From positions 1 through 44,751 of the forward strand of contig JAIEPY010000020.1 in NCBI GenBank assembly GCA_019748155.1: a stretch of 44,751 bases of DNA. Reading direction: 5' to 3'. Positions 8,799-19,266 of this stretch are shown here, piece by piece. Both the position numbers and the translations under genes were made by a program. Under the pieces are notes generated by a model. The model was not told the origin of the DNA. It worked only from the letters and a program-made list of their open reading frames with translations, and made no database searches. Source of the stretch: Burkholderiales bacterium. Its GTDB lineage: Bacteria; Pseudomonadota; Gammaproteobacteria; Burkholderiales; UBA11063. How positions within the stretch are numbered: position 1 is the stretch's first letter; each line of letters begins with the position of its first letter.

Positions 8799-10112
8799 TT
8801 AAAGTGGCTTTGCATACAGGTCATAATCTTTAGCTGCAATAATTTCAACCTGAACAATATCTCCAGCTTGAATATTATCGTATTGCCCCATATTTTTGAT
8901 GTAGATTAAGCCATCAATCTCAGGTGCATCATATTTACTACGCCCAACAATTAGCTTACGTCCAACTTCGTCAATGATTATTGGCATCTGGCTACCGATT
9001 TTGGCTTGTAATTTTGCCTGACTGATAGCTTGCTGGTGCTGCATGAAGCGGTGGTAGCGTTGTTCTTTAATTTCTTCAGCTACATGATCAGCAATCAAAT
9101 TCGCTCCAGCGCCTTCCACTGGTGAGTATTTGAAGCAGCCAACTTTTTCTAATTGTGCCGTAGTCAGAAAATCCAGTAGCATTTGAAAATCTTCTTCGGT
9201 TTCGCCAGGAAAACCAACGATAAAGGTGCTACGAATTGCCAAATCTGGACAAATTTTACGCCATTGATTAATCCGCTCCAAGAGTCCATCAACATTTCCC
9301 GGGCGTTTCATTGCTTTCAAAACTTTAGGGCTGGCGTGTTGAAACGGTATATCTAGATAAGGAAGAATTTTTCCTTCAGCCATCAAAGGAATTACTTCAT
9401 CAATGTGCGGATATGGGTAGACATAGTGCAAGCGTACCCAAACATCTAATTTGGCAAGTTGTTCACATAAATCAATGAACTTGGTTTTAACTGGACGCCC
9501 ATTATGAAATCCGGTTACATATTTCTTATCGCTGCCATATGCCCCAGTGTCCTGAGATACGACTAATAGTTCCTTAACTCCTGCGGCAACCAATTTTTCT
9601 GCCTGAGTAAGCACATCACCGATTGGATAAGAGTCTAATTTACCGCGCATACTTGGTATAATACAAAATGAGCAGGTATTATTGCAGCCCTCAGAGATTT
9701 TGAGATATGCATAATGCTTAGGGGTTAGTTTTACACCTTGTGCCGGAACTAAATCTACAAATGGATCATGGGGCTTTGGTACGTACTTGTGAATTAAATT
9801 TAACACTTCCTGTGCTGCATGTGGACCTGTCACGCCTAATACATTTGGATATTTAGTTTCAATTACACCTTCTTTAGCACCAAGACAGCCAGTTACAATA
9901 ACTTTACCGTTTTCTTTGAGTGCTTCACCAATTGCATTTAATGATTCTTCAACCGCCGAATCAATGAAACCACAGGTATTGACAACAACTAACTCAGAAT
10001 CAGCATAACTGTTAACGACTTCATAACCTTCTGCCTTTAAACCGGTTAAGATATTTTCTGAATCAACTAGTGCCTTGGGGCAGCCCAACGATATAAAACC
10101 AATTTTTGCCAT
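8799..10112 (-). CDS. rimO: Ribosomal protein S12 methylthiotransferase RimO
   Basis: RimO is a radical-SAM enzyme that adds a methylthio group to a conserved aspartate of ribosomal protein S12. The 437 residues contain the N-terminal UPF0004 domain ([16 protein letters not shown], second cluster cysteines), the radical-SAM motif CNNTCSFC with C143, C147 and C150, the RGKL segment typical of the family, and a C-terminal TRAM-like domain ending in DYDLYAKPL. Length is normal. It begins 3 bases after the phaR stop, so phaR and rimO are almost certainly one transcript, an arrangement with no obvious functional logic. Confidence 0.95.
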   Translation of the reverse strand: MAKIGFISLGCPKALVDSENILTGLKAEGYEVVNSYADSELVVVNTCGFIDSAVEESLNAIGEALKENGKVIVTGCLGAKEGVIETKYPNVLGVTGPHAAQEVLNLIHKYVPKPHDPFVDLVPAQGVKLTPKHYAYLKISEGCNNTCSFCIIPSMRGKLDSYPIGDVLTQAEKLVAAGVKELLVVSQDTGAYGSDKKYVTGFHNGRPVKTKFIDLCEQLAKLDVWVRLHYVYPYPHIDEVIPLMAEGKILPYLDIPFQHASPKVLKAMKRPGNVDGLLERINQWRKICPDLAIRSTFIVGFPGETEEDFQMLLDFLTTAQLEKVGCFKYSPVEGAGANLIADHVAEEIKEQRYHRFMQHQQAISQAKLQAKIGSQMPIIIDEVGRKLIVGRSKYDAPEIDGLIYIKNMGQYDNIQAGDIVQVEIIAAKDYDLYAKPL

Positions 10113-10115
10113 GCT

Positions 10116-10688
10116 TTATCTACTACCTTTTTCTGCATTAAACGGGAATTTTATCATATTCATAAAATTCTCAGCCTGACTTTGAATTTGTTCGTGTACT
10201 TGTTCCTGCATTTGAATGAAGTTGTTGGTGCTAGTATTAAGATAGTCAAAAATATTTTGTTGTACTTGTGGCCCACGTTCTTGCCAAAATTCTTTCCATA
10301 GATCTAGACTTGATGGAATCGAGTCTTTGGGGTAATTTGCTTTTAGCTGGGCGTAGAATCGCTTTTGCGTTTGACGGAGCATGTCCATTCCCTGCTCTAA
10401 AAATGGGCTAATTGCTGGTTGGAATGCTTTGCCATAAAAACGAATAATTTGCACTAGAAAGTCATTGGATAATATTGGCGAATCAGTAGCTTCTTCTTCG
10501 AGGAGGATTTGCAACAAAACGCTGCGGGTTACGTCAGTATCATTCTTAACATCAAGAACGCTCACCACATCACCATCCATGATCATTTGCTTAATATCTT
10601 CCAATACGATATAGGTGCTGGTCGCAGTATCGTAAAGCCGGCGGTTCTGGTATTTCTTGATAACTCTATGTTCTGGTTTTTTTTTCAT
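10116..10688 (-). CDS. phaR: Polyhydroxyalkanoate synthesis repressor PhaR
   Basis: PhaR binds polyhydroxyalkanoate granules and, when free, represses phasin genes and often its own gene. The 190-residue protein carries the conserved N-terminal DNA-binding domain (VIKKYQNRRLYDTATSTYI) followed by the accumulation-regulator domain (SVLLQILLEEE), then a Gln-rich helical tail suited to granule binding. It is divergent from a phasin gene, and the shared spacer carries TGC-rich palindromic boxes. This is the classic setting in which PhaR controls phasin supply according to granule surface. No PHA synthase gene lies in the window. Confidence 0.92.
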   Translation of the reverse strand: MKKKPEHRVIKKYQNRRLYDTATSTYIVLEDIKQMIMDGDVVSVLDVKNDTDVTRSVLLQILLEEEATDSPILSNDFLVQIIRFYGKAFQPAISPFLEQGMDMLRQTQKRFYAQLKANYPKDSIPSSLDLWKEFWQERGPQVQQNIFDYLNTSTNNFIQMQEQVHEQIQSQAENFMNMIKFPFNAEKGSR

Positions 10689-10717
10689 AAGTACCTGATA
10701 GAAAAATTAAAAAAAAC

Positions 10718-10747
10718 TTGACAAATTATGCTGCACTGCACAATAAT
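10718..10747 (+). promoter_or_regulatory. Phasin promoter with a PhaR-type operator in its spacer
   Basis: TTGACA (10718-10723) and AATAAT (10742-10747), 18 bases apart, form a plausible sigma-70 promoter for the phasin gene. The spacer holds TGCTGCACTGCA (10729-10740), a TGC/GCA palindromic element of the kind described for PhaR operators upstream of phasin genes. Binding there would block RNA polymerase. Promoter and site are read by eye; the assignment to PhaR is inferred from gene context. Confidence 0.5.
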
Positions 10748-10809
10748 ATCGTCTGTAAGATATAATAAAGGTACTAATTATACCTCTAAATAATTATAAC
10801 ATGGAATAA

Positions 10810-10826
10810 TTGTGCACTTGCAGCAA
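10810..10826 (+). promoter_or_regulatory. Second candidate PhaR box
   Basis: TTGTGCACTTGCAGCAA lies about 27 bases before the phasin start codon and repeats the TGCA/TGC elements of the upstream box, including a TTG...CAA outer symmetry. A second site near the start could strengthen repression. The assignment is inferred from similarity to the first box. Confidence 0.35.
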
Positions 10827-10852
10827 TTAACCGAATTTTGGAGAATATTATC

Positions 10853-11392
10853 ATGATTAAAAACGAACAAATTGCAACAGAAACTCAAAAAGCAATAGAT
10901 ACTGCAATGGAGTTAGTTACAACTTCAATTCACTCAGTTGAAAAATTAACTCACATTCAATTAGAAACTTCACGTCAAATTATGGAAGAAACTTCTAAAG
11001 CAATCAAAGAGCTAGCTAGTGTTACTGATCCTAAAGAAATGTTTAGCCGGGTAAATGCAATGGCTACTCAAGCGGTTGAAAAAAATCTTGCTTCAGCACG
11101 TGATGTTTATGATATCGTGAGCGAAGTTCAGTCTAAAATCAATAAAGTGGCTGAAGAAAGTGTACAAAACCTTCAACAAGCTGCATTAACTTCAGTTGAT
11201 GGTTTAGCTCAATATAATCCAAGTGGCGCTAAAGCTGCAACTAATTCTTTAAAAACTTGGATTGATAGTGCTAACCAAGCATTATCAGCAATGAATAAAG
11301 TTGCCGCTCAAGTTACTGAATTTACTAATAGCAATATTAATGCTGCTACTACAGCAACGGTTAATGCTACGAAAAAAACTGCCAAAAAATAA
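10853..11392 (+). CDS. phaP: Phasin (PHA granule-associated protein)
   Basis: Phasins coat polyhydroxyalkanoate granules and control their number and size. The 179-residue protein is almost entirely amphipathic helix with no membrane segment or signal peptide (AIDTAMELVTTSIHSVEKLT; AMNKVAAQVTEFTNSNINAA) and ends in an Ala/Thr/Lys-rich tail, ATKKTAKK, as in many phasin_2 proteins. The start at ATG 10853 is preferred to an upstream TTG at 10838 because GGAG at 10840-10843 is correctly spaced for it. The gene is divergent from phaR with operator-like boxes between, and is closed by a strong terminator, so it is a single-gene unit. Confidence 0.88.
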   Translation: MIKNEQIATETQKAIDTAMELVTTSIHSVEKLTHIQLETSRQIMEETSKAIKELASVTDPKEMFSRVNAMATQAVEKNLASARDVYDIVSEVQSKINKVAEESVQNLQQAALTSVDGLAQYNPSGAKAATNSLKTWIDSANQALSAMNKVAAQVTEFTNSNINAATTATVNATKKTAKK

Positions 11393-11412
11393 TTTATTAT
11401 CTTTAGGTATAT

Positions 11413-11449
11413 AAAAAACCGCGGTGATTTGATTCATCGCGGTTTTTTT
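11413..11449 (+). terminator. Rho-independent terminator of the phasin gene
   Basis: ACCGCGGTGA (11418-11427) and TCATCGCGGT (11434-11443) pair over 10 positions (one G-T pair) around a 6-base loop. A-rich sequence precedes the stem and a run of seven T follows it. It lies 20-50 bases after the phasin stop and isolates phaP from dnaA. The flanking A-tract would let it work in both directions. Confidence 0.85.
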
Positions 11450-11682
11450 GTTTATTCATTTTTTATACATGATTATTGGTTTAGAAAAAAGCTCCATAAA
11501 TACTCTTCCGAGATAAGCTATGCCCAGATCATTATTTCTGGTAAAATACTGTGGTATGCTTTTGATTATACAGAATTTTATTTTAGGTTTTGTAATGTGG
11601 ATTGCGTATTAATATTTGATGTGCTTAAGTTTTTTGAGTGCAATGCTTATTTAGAATATACAAGTGTAGGAAAAATAAAATA
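11450..11682 (+). other. AT-rich dnaA leader, candidate replication origin
   Basis: This gene-free stretch lies directly before dnaA. It contains three imperfect DnaA-box-like sites: TTATACATG (11463-11471), TTATACAGA (11566-11574, eight of nine matches to TTATNCACA) and TGTGGATTG (11596-11604, reverse strand). Genes to the left run leftwards and genes to the right run rightwards, as expected around an origin. No perfect box is present, so the call is tentative. A dnaA promoter must also lie here, but I could not fix its -35 and -10. Confidence 0.35.
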
Positions 11683-13131
11683 ATGACCGAATTGGAAATA
11701 ATTTGGCAGCAGTGTTTAATGTTGATTAAAGAGCAGGGCATCGTTAGCGAGACTGAGTATAATACTTGGGTTAAAACATTACAGCCACAGATCAAAGATA
11801 ATAAATTAGAGATTGTAGCAACTAACCGCTTGACACATGATTTTGTCAGTAAGAAATTCTGGAGCAAGATTAGTGCTGTGTTAGCAGAGTTAACTGGTGG
11901 AGCTGAAGTACAGCTTGTTGTGTCTGAGGTTCGACCGACTCTAAATTTGCAGCAAAATACTAGTGCGGAAACTAAAAGCAATGATGAGAATAAAGCTCCG
12001 AGAATTGACAATGAAAACTTGGCAACGGCGGCACCTAAAGCACCATTGTCACGTGCGCAAGTTAAATCGCGACAAGATAAAGAGGTTTTAACCCAACTTC
12101 ATCAATCGACTAAACTAAATAAAGATTATACGTTTGATAGTTTAGTGCGTGGTAATTCTAATCAGTTGGCTTATGCCATTGGGATGCATATTACCCAAGA
12201 ACCAGGTAATCGCAATCACAACCCCTTGTTTATTTATGGTGGTGTTGGCTTAGGTAAAACACATTTAATGCAGGCAATTGGCAATGAAATATACAAAAAA
12301 AATCCGAATGCTAAAATTCGCTATCTACATGCCAATGATTATATTCAGGATGTAGTAAAAGCTTCGATGCGCCAAGGGTTTGATGAGTTAAAAAGGTACT
12401 ATAACGGTTTAGATTTACTGCTAATGGATGATATTCAGTTTATTGCGGGTGATAAAACCAAGACTCAGGAAGAATTTTTTTATACCTTTAATAACTTGCT
12501 GGATAAAAGTAAACAGGTAATAATGACTTGTGATACTTATCCTAAAAATATTAACAACCTTAATGAGCGCCTGATTTCTCGCTTTGCCTCAGGTTTAACG
12601 GTTGAGATTCAGCCACCTGAACTAGAAATGCGCGTTGCAATTCTGAAGAAAAAAGCGGGGCGGAATAAAATTGATCTTGATGATGAAGTTGCGTTTTTTA
12701 TTGCGCAAAATATTAAATCTAACGTCCGTGAGCTGGAGGGCGCGTTAAATAAAGTTGCCTACCACGCTAAATTCTCACGTAAGGGTTTGAGTATTGCAAT
12801 TGCTAAAGAAGCTTTGATGGACATTATTGCAATTGAATCGCGTAGTGTGTCAATTGATGATATTCAAAAAACAATTTGTGATTTTTATAAGCTGAAAATT
12901 TCTGATTTATTATCAAGTAAGCGTACTCAATTAATTGCTCGTCCGCGACAAATTGCGATGACGATAACGAAAGAGTTGACCCAATATAGTCTTCCGGCAA
13001 TTGGTGAGGCTTTTGGTGGGCGTGATCATACAACCGTGCTGCATGCGCAGCGCACAATTACTGATTTGCGGACCAAAGATGAAAAAATTGACCGCGAATA
13101 TAAACTATTAATTCAAATGTTACAAAACTAA
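11683..13131 (+). CDS. dnaA: Chromosomal replication initiator protein DnaA
   Basis: DnaA binds origin boxes, melts the origin and loads the helicase. The 482 residues show the N-terminal domain (IIWQQCLMLIKEQG), a variable linker, the AAA+ ATPase with Walker A GGVGLGKTH (K192) and Walker B LLLMDD (D249, D250), and the C-terminal DNA-binding domain with GGRDHTTVLHAQR from about residue 445. The start at 11683 fits the family's usual MxxLxxIWxxC beginning; an in-frame ATG 45 bases upstream would add a tail unlike DnaA. The ribosome site is weak (TAGG, 12 bases away). dnaN follows after 15 bases. Confidence 0.97.
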   Translation: MTELEIIWQQCLMLIKEQGIVSETEYNTWVKTLQPQIKDNKLEIVATNRLTHDFVSKKFWSKISAVLAELTGGAEVQLVVSEVRPTLNLQQNTSAETKSNDENKAPRIDNENLATAAPKAPLSRAQVKSRQDKEVLTQLHQSTKLNKDYTFDSLVRGNSNQLAYAIGMHITQEPGNRNHNPLFIYGGVGLGKTHLMQAIGNEIYKKNPNAKIRYLHANDYIQDVVKASMRQGFDELKRYYNGLDLLLMDDIQFIAGDKTKTQEEFFYTFNNLLDKSKQVIMTCDTYPKNINNLNERLISRFASGLTVEIQPPELEMRVAILKKKAGRNKIDLDDEVAFFIAQNIKSNVRELEGALNKVAYHAKFSRKGLSIAIAKEALMDIIAIESRSVSIDDIQKTICDFYKLKISDLLSSKRTQLIARPRQIAMTITKELTQYSLPAIGEAFGGRDHTTVLHAQRTITDLRTKDEKIDREYKLLIQMLQN

Positions 13132-13146
13132 TTTCTGAGGTATAAC

Positions 13147-14250
13147 ATGTTATTGAAATTTCAACGCGATACTTTGCTAAAACCACTTACTCAAACTACC
13201 GGTTTTGTTGAAAAAAAACAAACCATGCCGATTCTTTCAAATATTTATCTCAAAAAATCTGGAGAGCAGGTAATTGTAGTTGCTAATGATATGGAAATTC
13301 AGGCAACACTAAATGTTCAAGGTGGTATTGAGGGTGATGATTTTGCCATTACGTTGCCAGCTAAAAAATTGCAGGATGTATTGAAAGCGTTACCTGATGC
13401 AGAAATTAGTTTGGAAGTAATTGAAAATAAAGTTACAGTAAAAGCTGGAAGAACTAAGTTTACCTTACAAAGCCTACCAGCCGATCATTATCCACTATTA
13501 AGAGTTAGTGATGAATGTGTTGGTCAGTTTAATCTTGCGCAACGTGACTTGCGTGAATTAATCGGTAAGGTTCAATACTCAATGGCGGTGAATGATAGTC
13601 GGGTATTTCTCAATGGTATGTTGCTTGAAATAAAGAATAATCAATTACACTTGGTTGCAACTGATGCACATCGCCTGAGCTTTGTGAATTATGCGCTAGC
13701 GGATATGCTGTCGGATATTAGCACTATTATTCCACGTAAAACCATGCTCGAGCTTTATCGTTTATTAGAAGATAGTGATGATCAGGTAACGATTAAAATG
13801 TATCCAAATCAAGTAATTTTTGAAACTCAAAATAAACAATTGATTACTAAAGTAATTGATGGTAAATATCCGGATTATGAACGGGTGATCCCATTAACCA
13901 ATGATAAATTATGTCTGATTAATCGTGAAGAGTTTTTACATGCCGTGCAACGGGTGGCAGTAATTGGAATTGATAAATTAAAAACTCTGGTGCTGGATCT
14001 AAAACCAAATTTATTGACGATTAGCTGCCGGAATGAGGAACAGGAAGAGTCACGCGATGAGTTAGCCATCCAATATGGTAACGATGCTGAATTACGCTTA
14101 AATTTTAACATCAGCTATGTTTTGGATGTCTTAAATAACAGTAATGCTGAGAATTTACAATGGGCGTTTTTCGATAATCAGCGGAGCATTTTGGTAACTG
14201 TGCCAAATGAAGTTGATTTTAAATACGTGATAATGCCATTACGCAATTAA
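13147..14250 (+). CDS. dnaN: DNA polymerase III sliding clamp (beta subunit)
   Basis: The beta clamp encircles DNA and tethers the replicative polymerase. The 367 residues fit the usual three-domain length. Recognisable parts are the N-terminal LLKFQRDTLLKPLTQTTGFV, the domain-1 segment TKFTLQSLPADHYPLL, the domain-2 LHLVATDAHRLSFVNY that lines the ring, and the C-terminal VTVPNEVDFKYVIMPLRN, a close variant of the canonical MPMRL end that forms part of the binding pocket. GAGG at a good distance precedes ATG 13147. The gene sits in the dnaA operon. recF, which follows dnaN in many bacteria, is absent. Confidence 0.97.
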   Translation: MLLKFQRDTLLKPLTQTTGFVEKKQTMPILSNIYLKKSGEQVIVVANDMEIQATLNVQGGIEGDDFAITLPAKKLQDVLKALPDAEISLEVIENKVTVKAGRTKFTLQSLPADHYPLLRVSDECVGQFNLAQRDLRELIGKVQYSMAVNDSRVFLNGMLLEIKNNQLHLVATDAHRLSFVNYALADMLSDISTIIPRKTMLELYRLLEDSDDQVTIKMYPNQVIFETQNKQLITKVIDGKYPDYERVIPLTNDKLCLINREEFLHAVQRVAVIGIDKLKTLVLDLKPNLLTISCRNEEQEESRDELAIQYGNDAELRLNFNISYVLDVLNNSNAENLQWAFFDNQRSILVTVPNEVDFKYVIMPLRN

Positions 14251-14257
14251 TTACTCA

Positions 14258-14384
14258 ATTACTCTTTGTCTTTGAATCTTGTACTTTGTCGGATTTCAAA
14301 AAAGACTCCTTATGTAGTTCTAGCTACACTGCGTCATCTTTTTTATCAATCCTTCGCGTCCAAGAATCAAATACTTCGAGTAAT
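14258..14384. repeat. 127-bp imperfect palindromic element between dnaN and gyrB
   Basis: The left arm beginning ATTACTC...TTTGAATCTTG...GGATTTCAAAAAAGA matches the reverse complement of the right arm, ATTACTC...TTTGATTCTTG...GGATTGATAAAAAAGA, over about 50 positions with scattered mismatches. The centre contains its own small hairpin, GTAG-TTCTA-GCTAC. The whole element can fold into one long stem in RNA or as a cruciform. No protein is evident. It resembles a MITE or other short mobile palindrome rather than a simple terminator, and fills the place where recF would be. Confidence 0.6.
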
Positions 14385-14405
14385 ATTGCTTAGTAATAAA
14401 AATAA

Positions 14406-16829
<2,424 letters not shown>

Positions 16830-16866
16830 TTTATCTCAGCAGCTATGCTATAAGATAGATTGATAA

Positions 16867-16931
16867 TCCTAGATCGTTGCTTTGCTCCTCACCTACGTGC
16901 TGTAGGCATCGTCGCAAAGCGCGCCTACTAG
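16867..16931. repeat. Palindromic element after gyrB, same core design as the dnaN-gyrB element
   Basis: GCTTTGC (16879-16885) pairs with GCAAAGC (16913-16919), and inside it CCTAC-GTGCT-GTAGG makes a second perfect small stem. CTAG occurs on both outer flanks. Its core, CTCCTCACCTACGTGCTGTA then GGCATCGTCG, lines up with CTCCTTATGTAGTTCTAGCT then ACACTGCGTC of the element at 14258-14384. The two are probably members of one family. It is more GC-rich than its surroundings. Confidence 0.45.
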
Positions 16932-16957
16932 TATACATGAATAAAATTGGGGTGGTT

Positions 16958-17449
16958 ATGCAAAAAGTAATTCAATTTGCCTATGAAGAATTTTTATCGC
17001 GAGATGAGTTAAATCTTGCTGATGTTGAATTATTAAAGCGCGCAGCCGAAGCGGTTAATCATGCCTCAGCGCAGTTTTCCCATTTTAATGTAGGAACCGC
17101 AGCACGACTAAGCGATGGTTCAATCTATACTAGCAGTAATAAAGAGAATACTTCAATTATAACTTGTGCGGAACAAAATCTACTTTTGGAACTTCATTCC
17201 TTATTGCGTGAGTTTACGATTGAGAGTATTGCAGTAACTTTTAAAAATATGAACCCAGGCACCAGTAGTGATTTCCCAATTACTCCTTGTGGTAAATGTC
17301 GCCAGCTACTTTTAGAAGCTGAAGATAAATCAGGGTATGCAATGCGAGTAATTATGGCTGGTCAATCCGGTAAAGTTTATATTGCAAGCGGAGTACATTC
17401 GATGTTACCTTTGGCGTATAGTGAGTCTTTTCTTCAACATAATCATTAA
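16958..17449 (+). CDS. cdd: Cytidine deaminase-like zinc enzyme
   Basis: Cytidine deaminase converts cytidine or deoxycytidine to uridine or deoxyuridine in pyrimidine salvage. The 163-residue protein has the short homotetrameric-type zinc site: C70 and catalytic E72 in ITCAEQNLL, then PCGKC with C111 and C114. The substrate segment SHFNVGTAARLSDG precedes them. The start at ATG 16958 is chosen because GGGG at 16949-16952 is well placed; upstream in-frame codons run into the palindromic element. An N-terminal extension of about 25 residues is longer than in typical Cdd. Relatives such as blasticidin deaminase share these motifs, so the exact substrate is inferred. Confidence 0.82.
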   Translation: MQKVIQFAYEEFLSRDELNLADVELLKRAAEAVNHASAQFSHFNVGTAARLSDGSIYTSSNKENTSIITCAEQNLLLELHSLLREFTIESIAVTFKNMNPGTSSDFPITPCGKCRQLLLEAEDKSGYAMRVIMAGQSGKVYIASGVHSMLPLAYSESFLQHNH

Positions 17450-17466
17450 TTTTAAAGTGTAATTTA

Positions 17467-18876
17467 ATGAAATTATTTCAGAATTTGATTTTAACCACTG
17501 CTGCAATATCGCTTTGCTCGTGTGCGAGTAATCCGTTCAGTTCTTATAAATCTACCAGCGATACGACATTGCATAAAATCTATAGTGGGCAATTACCGAT
17601 GGCAATGGAAGCAGAAAGTACCAGCGATCCATTGTATAATATGGAATATGGTAGTTTATTGCGCATGGATCAAAATTATTCGCAAAGTAACTATTATTTT
17701 AGTTTAGCCCAACAAAGTATGGATGTGTGGGCAAATAGCTGGATGAGTACCACTGGTGGGCAATTGAGTAATACTGCATTGTCAATGCTAGTCAATGATA
17801 ATGCGACTGAATATCAGCCGCGTGGTTATGAACGGAGTTTTGTAACGACTTATCATGCCTTAAACCATCTGGATCTTAATAATTGGCAAAATGCGCGGGT
17901 TGAAATTAAGCGGATGTATCAAATTGAACAAGCTACTGAAAATTACAATCAGGCACTCTACAATCAGGAAGCACAAGAGTTTCAGAAGGTAAAACAAGAT
18001 AGTCAGCAAAATTATTTATCAACACAAATTCTCAAGAAATACAATTTCACTGATATCAATACACCCCAAGTTTTAGCGCTAAAAAATAGTTATCAAAATG
18101 CGTTTAGCCATTACTTGGCTGGGTTTGTTTTTGAGGCACTAAATGAACCAAGTTTATCGCGCCCGGGATATGTTAAAGCAGGTCAGTTAAACCCAAATAA
18201 TACGCTAATTCAACAAAGTATTGACAATATTGATAGTAATACCCGTTCCAAAAAAGGAACTACCGATTTATTGATTGTCGAAGAAATTGGGCACGCACCG
18301 CAAATTAAATCGGAAGAAGTTCATGTGCCGATCAATTTGAATTTTAGTGCCTCGCAAAACAATCAACAATCCTGTATCAATATGATTGATGTGTTTTATC
18401 CACGCTTGATTATGGATCAAATGAATACAACGCCGTATGCATTCTCACTAGATAATACCAACTATAATCCAATGCTGATGGTTGATGTAAATTTGATGGT
18501 GGCGCGTTCAATCCGCGATCAAACGCCACATATTATTGCCCGTAATGTTGCTGCCGCAGTGCGTAATATTGCCACTTCACAGGCGGCTTGTACGGCTGGT
18601 AATAATGGTGGTTCGTTGGGAACAATACTAAGTCTTGGTGCTAGCTTGGGTGGTATGCTCTTGGATCGGGCTGATGAACGGACGTGGACTTTATTACCAA
18701 GCAAAATTTATATTAATCGGGTGAATAATTTAGCTTATGGCGAGCATAAAATAACAGTGAACCTTAATGGTGTGCCACATATTCAAACGATTACGCTTAA
18801 TCAACCATACCAAATTGTGACATTTAGGGTAATTGGTAGCCAAATTATATTTAATCTTCAAAGGGGTAGTGTGTGA
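17467..18876 (+). CDS. COG3014-family outer-membrane lipoprotein (LpoB operon)
   Basis: The 469-residue protein starts with a lipoprotein signal peptide ending in the lipobox SLCSC, so it should be lipidated and exported. The body is a helical, TPR-like region (YNMEYGSLLRMDQNYSQSN; NNWQNARVEIKRMYQIEQA) followed by a beta-rich C-terminal domain. This is the layout of COG3014 proteins, which are commonly encoded just before YcfL and LpoB, as here. The stop overlaps the next start by four bases (GTGA), so translation is coupled. The molecular role of COG3014 is not established; context points to peptidoglycan synthesis at the envelope. Confidence 0.8.
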   Translation: MKLFQNLILTTAAISLCSCASNPFSSYKSTSDTTLHKIYSGQLPMAMEAESTSDPLYNMEYGSLLRMDQNYSQSNYYFSLAQQSMDVWANSWMSTTGGQLSNTALSMLVNDNATEYQPRGYERSFVTTYHALNHLDLNNWQNARVEIKRMYQIEQATENYNQALYNQEAQEFQKVKQDSQQNYLSTQILKKYNFTDINTPQVLALKNSYQNAFSHYLAGFVFEALNEPSLSRPGYVKAGQLNPNNTLIQQSIDNIDSNTRSKKGTTDLLIVEEIGHAPQIKSEEVHVPINLNFSASQNNQQSCINMIDVFYPRLIMDQMNTTPYAFSLDNTNYNPMLMVDVNLMVARSIRDQTPHIIARNVAAAVRNIATSQAACTAGNNGGSLGTILSLGASLGGMLLDRADERTWTLLPSKIYINRVNNLAYGEHKITVNLNGVPHIQTITLNQPYQIVTFRVIGSQIIFNLQRGSV

Positions 18877-19253
18877 AAAAACTGATATATAGTTTGATGG
18901 GAGCTGGCGTTCTTCTTAGTGCATGTAGTACCAATCGAATCAAAGACCATGTAGTTGAAGTCGGTAATATGGGTAATGTAAAAGTTACCAAAATGACCTC
19001 AGTACGGGTAAATGGTTTATTAATTGCGCAAGGGTATTTCCATAATACAGGTAGCAAAGCTGCTCAGGGATATTACCGTTGTCAATTCTATGATGCCAAT
19101 AAAATGCAAGTTGGTGATGCTGAACAATGGCAATTGCTTACAATTTATCCAAATGAAGATCAGCCAGTTAAATGTCAGGCAACCCAGCTTGAAGCCACTG
19201 ATTTCAAAATCGAATTTTCGAATGATGCAAGTAACGTAACGATTTATAACTAA
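18873..19253 (+). CDS. ycfL: YcfL-family lipoprotein (DUF1425)
   Basis: The 126-residue protein begins with a lipoprotein signal peptide (lipobox LLSAC) and has the compact beta-sandwich pattern of YcfL: VNGLLIAQGYFHNTGSKAAQ, then GYYRCQFYDANKMQV. The start is GTG at 18873, overlapping the previous stop. In enterobacteria ycfL lies next to lpoB (ycfM), and the same neighbour follows here after seven bases. Its function is unknown; membership of the LpoB locus suggests an envelope role. Confidence 0.8.
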   Translation: MKKLIYSLMGAGVLLSACSTNRIKDHVVEVGNMGNVKVTKMTSVRVNGLLIAQGYFHNTGSKAAQGYYRCQFYDANKMQVGDAEQWQLLTIYPNEDQPVKCQATQLEATDFKIEFSNDASNVTIYN

Positions 19254-19266
19254 GTAAAGGATGAAA

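Noticed and set aside
11638-11682. Longer DnaA starting at the upstream in-frame ATG
   Set aside because: The added residues are basic and cysteine-rich, unlike any DnaA N-terminus, and the start at 11683 gives the normal beginning.
11925-11945. tRNA T-loop-like GGTTCGACC
   Set aside because: It lies within the dnaA coding sequence and no cloverleaf can be formed around it.
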